64,000 nucleotides of DNA from AP-15 sp963712825 (GTDB lineage: Bacteria > Pseudomonadota > Alphaproteobacteria > ATCC43930 > CGMCC-115725): positions 124,001 to 188,000 of the forward strand of contig CAVQJP010000013.1 of assembly GCA_963712825.1 (NCBI GenBank), read 5' to 3'. Shown here piece after piece: positions 52,661-61,513 of the stretch. The translations under genes and the position numbers were made by a program. Under the pieces are notes generated by a model, which had not been told where the DNA came from, did not search any database, and saw nothing but the letters and a program-made list of their open reading frames with translations. Each line of letters opens with the position of its first letter. Position 1 is the stretch's first letter.

Positions 52661-53980
52661 TCAGTCGAAGGGGGCGAGCTGGGCGGCGGGGTCAGTCGGG
52701 CCGCCGGCGCTGGGCTGGCCCGGCCGCATCGGCAATACCACGCGCACGACGGTCCCCGCGCCGGCGCGGCTGCGGATCGACAACGCTCCGCCATGCGCCT
52801 CGACAAGGCCTTTGGTGATCGGCAAACCGAGACCGGTGCCGCCATAGCTGCCGGTAATCGCCGGCTTGGCCTGGCCGAACGGTTGGAGGGCGCGTTCCTG
52901 CTCCGCTTCATCCATGCCGATGCCATGATCCTCAACTTCGATGACAGCGGCGGCGCCGGCATGATCGGTGCCGACACGCACATAAATTTTCGCGCCGTCC
53001 TTGGAGAACTTGATGGCGTTCGACAGCAGATTAAGAAAGACCTGCTTCATCGCCCGCTCGTCGGCCGAGACGACTACCGGGTCGTCCGCCGCTTGCGACA
53101 CCAATTCGATGCCGCGGCAGCCGGCGCGCTCGTGCACGATGCGGATCACGTCGTCCAGCACCTCCAGCAGCGCGACCGGCTGTTTTTCGAGCTCAAGCTT
53201 TCCCGCCTCGATCTTTGACATGTCGAGCACGTCGTTGATGATCGACAGCAGGTGCAGACTGCTCGAATGCACGTCTTTTACGTATTCGAGGTATTTTTCG
53301 TTGGCGACCGGCCCGAACAGCTCGTGCGCAATGACCTCGGTGAACCCGATAATGGCGTTGAGCGGGGTTCGCAGCTCGTGGCTCATATTGGCGAGGAACT
53401 CGCTTTTGGAATGATTGGCGGCCTCCGCCTGGCTGCGCGCCTGCAGCAGCCGGCGTTCGCCGGCGCGGATTTCGGTCACGTCGGAGTAGATCGAGAGCAC
53501 CGCCCCGCCGGGCATGCCGCTGCGCCGGATTTGCAGGGTTCGGCCGGTCGGGGTGAGGCGCTCTTTGACGATCGGCAGCTCGCGGTAGAATTGCTCGAGG
53601 CGCCGGGCCGTCTCGACAGTCGGCTCGACGTCGCCAAACGCGCCCTCCACCGCCTGGCGCATCAGGATCTCGCGCAACGGCGTTCCGATCGGAATGTCGG
53701 GCGCCAGACCGAGAAGCTCGCAAAACCGTGAGTTGCGTGCGACGAGCCGTCCTTGCGCGTCGAAAACGCTGAGACCTTCGTCGATGCTGTCGAACGTATT
53801 TTGCAAAAGCGCGCTCTGCCGCCGCAGCTCCGCTTCTCCCCGGCGCGGACGGCGTGGGGCGAGCCGCGGGCGACACCGGGCCAGCCGCGGGGGACACAAG
53901 CCGCCGCCCAGCCGCTGCGCGAAGCCCCGCCTGGCGACCGTGAACGCCCCGAATTTTCGGGTGAAGCCGGGCACGGTCAC
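52661..53980 (-). CDS. Orphan PAS-domain sensor histidine kinase
   Basis: Up to 439 residues. A PAS domain covers about residues 55-170 (NTFDSIDEGLSVFDAQGRLV). HisKA has phospho-acceptor H201 in MSHELRTPLNAIIGF, and HATPase_c has the N box NLLSNAIKFS, G1 DHGIGM and G2 GGTGLGLPITKG. No membrane segment is evident. No response regulator is adjacent. The first 50 residues are Arg/Pro-rich and look non-coding, so the true start is probably later or the 5' end is altered. A CtrA-like box lies at 54214-54228. Confidence 0.9.
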   Translation of the reverse strand: MTVPGFTRKFGAFTVARRGFAQRLGGGLCPPRLARCRPRLAPRRPRRGEAELRRQSALLQNTFDSIDEGLSVFDAQGRLVARNSRFCELLGLAPDIPIGTPLREILMRQAVEGAFGDVEPTVETARRLEQFYRELPIVKERLTPTGRTLQIRRSGMPGGAVLSIYSDVTEIRAGERRLLQARSQAEAANHSKSEFLANMSHELRTPLNAIIGFTEVIAHELFGPVANEKYLEYVKDVHSSSLHLLSIINDVLDMSKIEAGKLELEKQPVALLEVLDDVIRIVHERAGCRGIELVSQAADDPVVVSADERAMKQVFLNLLSNAIKFSKDGAKIYVRVGTDHAGAAAVIEVEDHGIGMDEAEQERALQPFGQAKPAITGSYGGTGLGLPITKGLVEAHGGALSIRSRAGAGTVVRVVLPMRPGQPSAGGPTDPAAQLAPFD

Positions 53981-54299
53981 GGCGCCGTTGCGGCGCGGCG
54001 CCGGGTCAGGCGGCGCGGTTGCCGTTGCGCTTCGCGGCGAAACCGCCGGCCCGCCGGAACCGCGACGGGACCGGTTTCCAACCCGAGCCGCCGCAGCGTC
54101 CGAGTTGCTCCTGTCAAAGCTGCACCAAGAGCGCTCCCGTTGAAACTTGGGCCAGCGGGCGGCCTCTCGAAGCGCCGGCCGCTAGGCTTCGCGGCCATTC
54201 TCTCGGGACGCGATTAAACCTTCGTTAATCGAGTGCAGCGCGGTTGCGGCTCCGGGATCGGGGTGCCGTGACAGCGCACCGCCGGGCGCTCTCCCGACC
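53981..54299. other. GC-rich intergenic region upstream of the histidine kinase
   Basis: No gene is supported. Leftward frames continue the GC-rich pattern of the kinase's doubtful N-terminus, so part of this stretch may be a damaged 5' portion of that gene. It contains the CtrA-like site described separately. Confidence 0.4.
54214..54228 (-). promoter_or_regulatory. CtrA-like binding site
   Basis: TTAA-ACCTTCG-TTAA matches the TTAA-N7-TTAA consensus of the alphaproteobacterial cell-cycle regulator CtrA. It lies between the leftward ABC gene, whose stop is at 54300, and the start of the leftward histidine kinase gene. It would therefore sit in the kinase promoter. Confidence 0.45.
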
Positions 54300-57047
54300 T
54301 CACTCGGCGGCCATCAGCGGCTCGAGCGGGCTGCCCGATTTTTGCAGCTCGTCAAACCGGCCCTGCTGGACGAGGCGGCCTTGCTCCATGACCAGAATCT
54401 GGTCGAAGGCGGAGGCGAGACGCGGGCGGTGCAGGCTGCAAACGAGGCTGCGGCCGTCGAGCTCGCGCTTGACGCGGTCGATGATCGCGGTCTCGGTGGC
54501 GCCGTCGAGCACCGCCGTCGCGTCGTTGAAGACGACAAGATCCGGCCGTTTTAAGATCGCGATCGCGATTGCGATCTTCTGCCGCTGGGTTTCCGACAGG
54601 CGCAGCCCGCCGGTCCCGACCGGATAATCGAGCCCGACAGCGATGATCGTCTCGCGCAGGCCGAGCTCGTTCAACAGCTCGCTCATGGCGGCGCTGATGC
54701 GCTCGCGGCCGCCGGCTTCGCCGCGCAGGATCGTGCCGAACAGCATGTTTTCCTGGATCGACGCGGCGGCGTTGTAGCGCTCGGGGTCGAAGAACTCGAC
54801 CGAGCCGCGCAGCTCCTGTGGCAACCCTTCCGCAAACCGGTGGCGCGCTGCGAGAACCCGGTCCTGCATCGCCTCCTCGACGAGACCGAGCGGGTCGCGG
54901 GCGGCGACCAGCCTCAGCCCGAGGCCGAGAAGCCGGATCCGTTCTTCCGGTGTCAAAATGTCGACGCCGGCTTTGTCGATGCGCCCGAGGATGCGCTCGA
55001 AAATCGGCAGCTCGTCAGCCCCGAGCAGCCCAAACTCCTCGAAGAACTGGTGCTCAGGCTGCATGCCGGAGAACAATTCGACGCTGGTGCGCGCCAGCTT
55101 TTCGCCGATCGCGATCAGCTCCCGCGGAAGGTCGAGATCGGCAAGGACGCCGAGAACGTAATCGCTGCGGGCGAGCCCCTCGCCTTCGAACTCGGGCCCG
55201 ATCGGGGTGCCGAACAACAGATTGGCGCCGATCGACGAGTTGACGTTGTAGCGGTCGGGCGCGAAGCGCTCGACGAGGTGGGCCTGCTCGTTCTTGGCGA
55301 GCCGCTCGGCCAATACCCGGCGCGCCTCGACGATCCGCGCGGCGACGTCGGGCTGCGCTTCGGGATCGATGCGCCCGCGCAGGCCGAGCAGGTAGACGTC
55401 GTCGTCGAGATCGACAAGCCGCAGCACCTCGAGAATGCGCGCCTCGAGCGCTGCGGCATCGGCGGCGCCGGCCTGCTCGTAGTCGACCCAGTCGACGGCG
55501 ACGTCGTACTCGCTGTTTGCCGACTGCCGAGCCTCTTCGCGCTGCCGGGCGCGCTCCGCAGTGGCCGCGCCGTCGTCTGCGGCGGTGTCGGGCTCGTGCG
55601 GGCGGTGGCGCAGACCGACCAGCAGATTGTCGCGCACGCTGACCGACAACAGATAGGTCGTCGGCCCGACATAACCGATGCGCCGCCCGGTCGTCGCAAA
55701 CGGCATGGCGGCGAGGTCGGCGCCGCCGATCGTCAGCCGCCCGCTGGTCGGGCTTTCGAGCCGCGCGATCAGCTGCGGCAGCATGTTCCGGCCGCTGTTG
55801 CTGTGGCCGACGACGCCGATGTCGGAGCCGAGCGGGAAGGCAAAGTTGACGCCTTCGAGGAGATGGATGCCGTCGGGGTCGACGACGTCGACATTGCTGG
55901 CCGCAAGCTCGCCGGCGAACGGCTCGACGTGCTCGGGAGTTTCAAGCAACAGCCGGCGGTCGACCATGTCGGCGACTTGAAACTGCTCGACCACCTGCTC
56001 GTATTTGATCGCGACATCCTGCTGGTTCTGGTAGTAGTCGAGCAGTTCCTTCCACGGTGCCGACATGTCCTTGTAGGCGGCGAGCACCGCCACCAGCGCG
56101 CCAAATGACAGGCTGTGCTTGATGACAAAATAGCCGCCGATCACGAAAAAGAAAAACGGCGTCAGGTTGCCGATCAGATTGTTCAGGAATTTGACAAAAA
56201 ACTTACGGTTGTAGACTTCGAGACGGATATCGTATATTTCCCCGAGGCGGCGGGCGATCTCGGCAAGCTGGTATTGGGCGCCGTCATTGACGCGGATCTC
56301 GACCCGCGCGGCGATGGTTTCGCCGATACGGTCGGAAAGCCCCCGGATTTTACGGACGCGGGTGCGGCCGAGGGCACGGATGACGCGCTGCATCTTTGGG
56401 ATAAGATAGCCCTGCAGCGGGTAGAACGCCAACGCCGCCGCCCCCAGCACCGGGTTCTGTATAAACATGAAAATCAGGATCGTCAGCAAGGTGCCGGCCT
56501 GCGAGATCGGCACCGCATAAGCCTCGCCGACAAAGCCGCCGACCGGCTCGAGCTCGGCGGTGATCATCGCGACGATCTGGCCCGAGGCGACGCGGTCGAA
56601 ATGGTGCAGCGGAAAGCGCAGCACCCGTTCGTAGAGCTCGTAGCGCAGGCGGCGCAGCATGCGCTCCCCAAGCTGGCCCTTTTTGACGTTGACGTGCAGC
56701 TTGAACCAGCCGTTGACCAGGATCAGCGCCAGGAACACCGTGCACAGCACGAGCAGATAGGGGATCTGGCCGAGCTCCAGCCCGAAATAGGATTGCGGGA
56801 AATGCTTGCCCGAGATCGCGCGGTTGATGATCTGCTTGGGCAGGTCGAGCGACCAATAAAGAAACGGGAACGAAAGCAGGGTCATGACGACGACATAGAC
56901 CTGCTCACGCCAGCTGTAGCGCAGGATGAACCCGTAAACCGAGGGTTCGAGCCCACCGGTCTGCGCTCGCGGCAACAATCTGCGCGTCAGCGCCGCAAAA
57001 GGCAGCTTCGCAGCCAGATTGGAGACGACGCCCCGCAAAAATCGCAT
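54300..57047 (-). CDS. ABC exporter-like protein with degenerate and internally repeated nucleotide-binding domain
   Basis: A 915-residue protein. Residues 35-345 are a type-1 ABC exporter membrane domain (LRRLRYELYERVLRFPLHHF, then GQIVAMITAELEPVGG). The ATPase domain is abnormal. Walker A reads GHSNSGRN (414-421), lacking the invariant Lys. The signature is LSETQ (818-822), Walker B ends VVFND (838-842), and H873 remains in the H loop. About 330 residues are inserted between Walker A and the signature. The post-Q-loop motif occurs three times: SVRDNLLVG (470-478), SIGANLLFG (605-613) and SIQENMLFG (763-771). It is unlikely to hydrolyse ATP normally. It is divergent from degP. Confidence 0.85.
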   Translation of the reverse strand: MRFLRGVVSNLAAKLPFAALTRRLLPRAQTGGLEPSVYGFILRYSWREQVYVVVMTLLSFPFLYWSLDLPKQIINRAISGKHFPQSYFGLELGQIPYLLVLCTVFLALILVNGWFKLHVNVKKGQLGERMLRRLRYELYERVLRFPLHHFDRVASGQIVAMITAELEPVGGFVGEAYAVPISQAGTLLTILIFMFIQNPVLGAAALAFYPLQGYLIPKMQRVIRALGRTRVRKIRGLSDRIGETIAARVEIRVNDGAQYQLAEIARRLGEIYDIRLEVYNRKFFVKFLNNLIGNLTPFFFFVIGGYFVIKHSLSFGALVAVLAAYKDMSAPWKELLDYYQNQQDVAIKYEQVVEQFQVADMVDRRLLLETPEHVEPFAGELAASNVDVVDPDGIHLLEGVNFAFPLGSDIGVVGHSNSGRNMLPQLIARLESPTSGRLTIGGADLAAMPFATTGRRIGYVGPTTYLLSVSVRDNLLVGLRHRPHEPDTAADDGAATAERARQREEARQSANSEYDVAVDWVDYEQAGAADAAALEARILEVLRLVDLDDDVYLLGLRGRIDPEAQPDVAARIVEARRVLAERLAKNEQAHLVERFAPDRYNVNSSIGANLLFGTPIGPEFEGEGLARSDYVLGVLADLDLPRELIAIGEKLARTSVELFSGMQPEHQFFEEFGLLGADELPIFERILGRIDKAGVDILTPEERIRLLGLGLRLVAARDPLGLVEEAMQDRVLAARHRFAEGLPQELRGSVEFFDPERYNAAASIQENMLFGTILRGEAGGRERISAAMSELLNELGLRETIIAVGLDYPVGTGGLRLSETQRQKIAIAIAILKRPDLVVFNDATAVLDGATETAIIDRVKRELDGRSLVCSLHRPRLASAFDQILVMEQGRLVQQGRFDELQKSGSPLEPLMAAE

Positions 57048-57255
57048 CTATCTCTCTCCGCCTACCATCAAGAGCGCTCGTTCCTGCGACCGATCTGGTC
57101 TCGGCCAAGGCCCTTTGCGCCGTCCGGCGTCGTCCCGCCGCATGGCGCGCCCGAAACCGGAACTTTTGCCACCGCAGCACGATTTCTCCAATAGAAGCGG
57201 GGGCGAAGGATCGAGCCGCGCCCACGCCGTCGAAGCTTTGTCAAGGTCGGCCGAG

Positions 57256-58812
57256 ATGACAAAAAGCAGAATGCGCTCCGCTTTGACCGGCACCGCCTGT
57301 GCGGCGCTGATGCTCGCCCCGGACCTTGCAGCAGCCGACAGCACACCCCCCGCCCAGGCCCGCAACCTGACCCAGGAGCAGCAGCAGCGGGGGCCGATCC
57401 CGCTGCCGAGCCTCGCGCCGCTGGCTCAGCATGTGCTTCCCGCCGTCGTCAACATCTCGGTCCAGCTGAACCAGCAAGCTGCGATCGGCGACCAAAGCAG
57501 CGACGAAGGCGAGGGCGACAACGGCAACGGGGGCGGCATTCTCCCGCAACCCGGTGCCACCCCGTTCGACCAGTTCCTGCGACGTTTTTTTCAAAGCCCA
57601 TTTTCGACGCCCAGCCCCGGGCAGCAGACCATGGCGCTCGGCTCCGGTTTTATCATCGATCCGCATGGTTACATTGTCACCAACAACCACGTCGTCGCCA
57701 ACGCCGAGAAAGTCACGGTGATCTTTCAGGATCAGAGCCAGCATCCGGCCAAGGTCGTCGGCCGCGACCAAAGAACCGATCTCGCCCTACTGAAAATCAA
57801 GGCCGACAAGCCGCTGCCCTATGTCAGCTGGGGCGACAGCGACAACGCCAAAGTCGGCGATTGGGTCGTCGCGGTCGGCAACCCGTTCGGGCTTGGCGGC
57901 ACGGTGACCGCCGGCATCATCTCGGCGCTCGGGCGCAACATCAACGAAGGCCCCTATGACGACTTTCTGCAGATCGACGCGCCGATCAACCGCGGCAATT
58001 CGGGCGGCCCGACTTTCGACCTCGCGGGCCAGGTGGTCGGCATCAACACCGCGATCTACTCGCCATCCGGCGGCTCGGTCGGCATCGGTTTTGCGATACC
58101 CTCGAACCTTGCCAAATATGTGGTCGGCGAGCTTGAAGCCCATGGCTCGGTGACGTGGGGTTGGCTCGGGGTCGCGATCCAGAATATTTCGCCCGCGATC
58201 GCCAAGAGCCTCGGCCTCAATCCGGAGCAGCCGGAAGGCGCGCTCGTCGCCTCGGTCGTCGGGGGCAGTCCGGCGGCCAAAGCCGGCCTCAAATCGGGCG
58301 ACGTGATCCTCAGCGCCGACGGTCGTCCGATCCGCGGCGCGCACGACCTGCCGCGCCTGGTTGCCGAGACGCCGGTCGGAAAAACGCTCAAGCTGTCGGT
58401 CGTCCGCGACGGCCAGCCCCAGACGATCGCCGCGACAATCGGCAAGATGCCGGCCAAGCTCGCCTCGGCGCAGGGCAGCGAGACGCAGCCCGGCGCGGCG
58501 CCAACGAGCGCGCTCGGCATGGAGCTGGCGCCGCTCGGGCCCGATCTGCGCCGCCAGCTGAAAATCGCAAACGACGTCAATGGGGTGGTGGTGACGCGGG
58601 TCGCCGCCGACAGCCCGATCGCCTCGATGGGCGTCCAAGCCGGCGACATCATTCAATCGGTCGACCAGAAGCCGGTGGCGACGCCGCAGCAGGCTGCGGC
58701 GTCACTGAAGGAGGCGGCGAAGAGCGGCAACATCCTGCTGCTGATCAATCGGCACGGCGCCAGCGAATTTGTCGGGCTGTCAGTCGAGGGCGGCACCGGG
58801 AACAGCGGTTAA
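57256..58812 (+). CDS. DegP/HtrA (Do) family periplasmic serine protease
   Basis: A 518-residue envelope quality-control protease. The signal peptide covers residues 1-27 (ALTGTACAALMLAPDLAAA). The trypsin-like domain has H145 (VTNNHVV), D175 (RTDLALLKI) and S249 (NRGNSGGP). Two PDZ domains follow, about residues 290-385 and 415-510 (GVVVTRVAADSPIASMGVQA). The acidic, Gly-rich LA-loop (DEGEGDNGNGGG) is typical of DegP. The frame is open upstream, but a start at 57256, or at 57271 (MRSALTG), yields the signal peptide. Confidence 0.94.
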   Translation: MTKSRMRSALTGTACAALMLAPDLAAADSTPPAQARNLTQEQQQRGPIPLPSLAPLAQHVLPAVVNISVQLNQQAAIGDQSSDEGEGDNGNGGGILPQPGATPFDQFLRRFFQSPFSTPSPGQQTMALGSGFIIDPHGYIVTNNHVVANAEKVTVIFQDQSQHPAKVVGRDQRTDLALLKIKADKPLPYVSWGDSDNAKVGDWVVAVGNPFGLGGTVTAGIISALGRNINEGPYDDFLQIDAPINRGNSGGPTFDLAGQVVGINTAIYSPSGGSVGIGFAIPSNLAKYVVGELEAHGSVTWGWLGVAIQNISPAIAKSLGLNPEQPEGALVASVVGGSPAAKAGLKSGDVILSADGRPIRGAHDLPRLVAETPVGKTLKLSVVRDGQPQTIAATIGKMPAKLASAQGSETQPGAAPTSALGMELAPLGPDLRRQLKIANDVNGVVVTRVAADSPIASMGVQAGDIIQSVDQKPVATPQQAAASLKEAAKSGNILLLINRHGASEFVGLSVEGGTGNSG

Positions 58813-58821
58813 GCGCGGAGT

Positions 58822-59055
58822 TCAGCCGGCAGTCTCGCCCGGGGTCAGCAGCCGAACGTCGCCATCAGGCGAAAAGGCGACGCCGACCGCGGCAAAGGCG
58901 CGCTCGATCGCGTTCACTGTGGCCCTGTCCGGGTCACGGCGCTCGCCCTCGAAATCGTCGATGGCGGTCTCGGCGACCAGGGCGGCGGCGGCGAGCCTGG
59001 CCAGCGGCCAGCCGAGCAAGGTTCGGGCCGAGCGGCATTGAGCGGCGGTAATCAT
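58822..59055 (-). CDS. Small XRE-type helix-turn-helix protein
   Basis: A 77-residue protein with the typical opening MITAAQCRSARTLLGWPLAR, followed by LAAAALVAETAIDDFEGERR and a C-terminal AAVGVAFSPDGDVRLL segment. This is the compact single-HTH protein common in alphaproteobacteria. The turn is altered: the usual L(A/S)xxAGVS is LAAAALVAE, so DNA recognition may be modified. The target is unknown. It is convergent with degP, with 9 bp between stops. Confidence 0.8.
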   Translation of the reverse strand: MITAAQCRSARTLLGWPLARLAAAALVAETAIDDFEGERRDPDRATVNAIERAFAAVGVAFSPDGDVRLLTPGETAG

Positions 59056-59263
59056 CGGGAAGTGCCTTGCCGCCGGCAGCCCGGGCGGCGGCGCCATGAT
59101 GTGGTCATGATTTCCCAACACTTGCCGCGAATAATGGTTGCCGGTTTGGGAAACCTGCCGCAGCGATGACCCTCCGAAATCCGCAAACCCGCCATACCGG
59201 CAAACCGAGGGTCGCTGCCGCCGGCTCGAGGCTATGATGGCATGGTAGTGGGCGGAGGCTCGG

Positions 59264-59989
59264 ATGGTCGATTTCGCAGGCAGCCATGTGGTCGTAACCG
59301 GCGGGACGGGGTCTCTCGGCCGCGCGGTGGTCGCGGCACTGCGCGGCGCCGGGGCTGTCTGCCACATTCCCAATCTGGTGCCGGCCGAGCTTGCCGATTT
59401 TCCGTTTGCGAGCGATGCGGACGTGCGGATCGCGCGTGATGTCGACGTCACCGACGAGAGCGCGGTCCGCCGGTTCTACCAGGCGCTGCCGCCGCTGTGG
59501 GCGTCGGTCCACCTCGCCGGCGGGTTTGCGATGGCGCCGGTCGGCGACACCACCGCCGCCGATTTCACTGCCCAGTTCCGGATGAATGCGTTGTCCTGCT
59601 TTCTGTGCTCGGCCGCGGCGGTGTCGGCTATTCGCGAGCGGCGGCAACCGGGACCAGGCGGCGCCAAAGGCGGTCGGATCGTCAACGTCGCGGCCCGGCC
59701 GGCCTTGGAGCCGCGGCTCGGCGCCGGCATGGTCGCCTACACCGCATCCAAGGCCGCGGTCGCGGCGCTGACCCAGGCGCTGGCGCAGGAAACCGTCGAC
59801 GACGACATCTGGGTCAATGCGGTGGCCCCCTCGATCCTCGACACGCCGGCGAACCGCGCGGCAATGGCCGATGCCGACTACGGCCGCTGGGTGTCGCCGG
59901 CCGACATCGCCCGGTTGATCGCTTTTCTTGCGTCGCCGGAGAACCAGGTCACGCGCGGCGCGGTGATCCCGGTCTACGGCGGATCGTGA
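59264..59989 (+). CDS. SDR family oxidoreductase
   Basis: A 241-residue short-chain dehydrogenase. VVVTGGTGSLGRAVVAAL is the cofactor motif, HLAGGFAMAPVGD replaces the usual NNAG segment, and YTASKAAVAALTQALAQE carries Tyr-x3-Lys. The C-terminus reads RGAVIPVYGGS. The substrate is unknown. GGAGGCTCGG precedes the ATG. Confidence 0.9.
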   Translation: MVDFAGSHVVVTGGTGSLGRAVVAALRGAGAVCHIPNLVPAELADFPFASDADVRIARDVDVTDESAVRRFYQALPPLWASVHLAGGFAMAPVGDTTAADFTAQFRMNALSCFLCSAAAVSAIRERRQPGPGGAKGGRIVNVAARPALEPRLGAGMVAYTASKAAVAALTQALAQETVDDDIWVNAVAPSILDTPANRAAMADADYGRWVSPADIARLIAFLASPENQVTRGAVIPVYGGS

Positions 59990-60105
59990 GCGCCCTGTCG
60001 AAGGCGTCGCTCGCTGGCGAGGCAGCGGGGCTGCGGGTGAACCGCCCGAGCCGGCAAGGCCAGCGCGACTGATTATCGTGCAGTGCAGCAATAGCCCCTA
60101 CATTT

Positions 60106-60131
60106 TTGCATAACTGATTGCAAAATATAAT
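60106..60131 (+). promoter_or_regulatory. Possible promoter in an AT-rich island
   Basis: TTGCAT at 60106 and a perfect TATAAT at 60126-60131 lie in an AT-rich stretch ahead of the small membrane protein gene. The 14-bp spacing is short, so the pair may not be functional as such. Confidence 0.3.
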
Positions 60132-60195
60132 GTTGCGGCGCAGCAAAAGTGATTATATCAAAGGTGGAGCTTGCAAAAATGAGACGGGGCGTCGG

Positions 60196-60411
60196 ATGAA
60201 ACAGCGAATGATCCGGCTGGATCGCATTGCCAGCGAGATGAACGCTTGGCTTCTCGCGGTTGCGATCGGTCTGGGGATGCTCGACTTGACGGTCATGGTC
60301 GCCAAATGCCTGCCGGCGCTCCCGGACATGCCGATGGCCGCAGCCGACACCACCGCCGACCACCCGGCTGCCGAGCATCCGGCGCCGACTTATTCGGTGC
60401 CGCGGCACTGA
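60196..60411 (+). CDS. Small membrane protein of unknown function
   Basis: A 71-residue protein with one membrane helix (MNAWLLAVAIGLGMLDLTVM) preceded by a basic segment and followed by a Pro/Ala-rich tail (TTADHPAAEHPAPTYSV). No family is recognised. The ATG at 60196 has GGGGCGTCGG before it. An in-frame ATG at 60118 is also possible but lies in the AT-rich promoter-like stretch. Confidence 0.5.
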   Translation: MKQRMIRLDRIASEMNAWLLAVAIGLGMLDLTVMVAKCLPALPDMPMAAADTTADHPAAEHPAPTYSVPRH

Positions 60412-60934
60412 CCCGCCACCGTATTCTTCCGCCGGTCGCCGCCGCCGACAATCGGCTCAAAACCCGCGAACGCTGCGCCGGGAGCGCGCGGAGTTCGGGT
60501 CGTGTCGCGGTCGCATCTCCCGGCGGCAGCCCACCTGGTGAAGCACCTCGGACCTTGCGAACCGCCCTCATCGCCCTGACAATGGCGCCACTGCTTCCCT
60601 GTTCTCCTCACCCCGAGAATGGCGTCGCCGACGCGGAGGCGGTTGCGGAACCCCTTGCCCGGACTTGATCTGACTTGATCCGGGCATCCACGTCTTCAGA
60701 TTGTACGGCCGAGCTCGGGTAAGGCGCGGATGGCCGGGACAAGCCTGGACAAGCCCGGCCATGGGTGCTTTGGATGCTCGGGTCAATTCTTCACGCACGT
60801 ATTTACCGAAGCTGAAGGCCGTGCCGCTGAACCGGCTACCGAGGGCCTACAAGTCGCTCGCAACCCTTGAACCCCCTCCTTCGCCGAAACAACGAATTTG
60901 CGCCGCACTCCACGTTTGGCCTTCCAATCGCCAC
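60412..60934. other. Intergenic region without recognised genes
   Basis: No coding pattern, RNA gene or strong hairpin is evident on either strand. Confidence 0.45.
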
Positions 60935-61183
60935 CTAGCTGCTTCGCGCCATCCGCTTTTTACCGAAAGATATCGGGGCTACGAACCGGCGGCGGCTGCG
61001 CCGCGTTTCGACATCGTCGGCGCGCCGCCGCAGCGCTTCCTGATCAGCCAGGCTGACGGTTCCCTGGGTGCGCACGACACAGGCCGTCGGACACCGCGTA
61101 ATACCTTTGCTCTCGATAAAGGCAGCAACCGCCGCCTCGTATTCGCCGCGCGACATGTTCTTGCTCCCGGACCGCTTGGCCAT
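60935..61183 (-). CDS. Small conserved-type protein of unknown function
   Basis: An 82-residue basic protein, MAKRSGSKNMSRGEYEAAVA then AFIESKGITRCPTACVVRTQG and TVSLADQEALRRRADDVE. The RCPTACV...TQG...AD..AL layout looks like a genuine small alphaproteobacterial protein family. From memory similar proteins exist, but no function is known to me. Two cysteines (CPTAC) could bind metal. Two CtrA-like half-sites lie 50-80 bp upstream. Confidence 0.55.
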   Translation of the reverse strand: MAKRSGSKNMSRGEYEAAVAAFIESKGITRCPTACVVRTQGTVSLADQEALRRRADDVETRRSRRRFVAPISFGKKRMARSS

Positions 61184-61513
61184 TTTCGCGATGGCTGAGG
61201 TTACGGCCGGTAGCAAAAATCCTCTTCAAAATTGATGGTTAACTTCTTGGTAATGATGGTTAACGACTACTTCTGCCTTAAACCGGGGGACGTGCCGGCC
61301 GGCTCCCTGCGCAGGCGTATCACGACAGCCGCTTCGAGACCGCCGGCCGCCGTCGGCTGCTGATACAGCGTGGCCCGGCCGAACCGCCAATTGTCGGGGT
61401 GGCTGCGGCCAGGGGCGTGGCGGTGTCACGACATAACCGCTCCCTTGCGGGTCGAGCTTCGGTGCTATGGTGAGACGGGATCCGTCTGGACCACCAACCG
61501 AGGGAGAGCGAGC
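61184..61513. other. Divergent intergenic region
   Basis: It separates the leftward small gene from the rightward SDR gene and contains the paired CtrA-like half-sites near 61235-61263. No other feature is evident. Confidence 0.45.
61233..61264 (-). promoter_or_regulatory. Paired CtrA-like half-sites
   Basis: TGATGGTTAAC occurs twice, at 61233-61243 and 61254-61264, exactly 21 bp apart (two helical turns). On the minus strand each reads TTAACCAT, the half-site bound by CtrA. They lie just upstream of the leftward gene starting at 61183. Confidence 0.5.
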
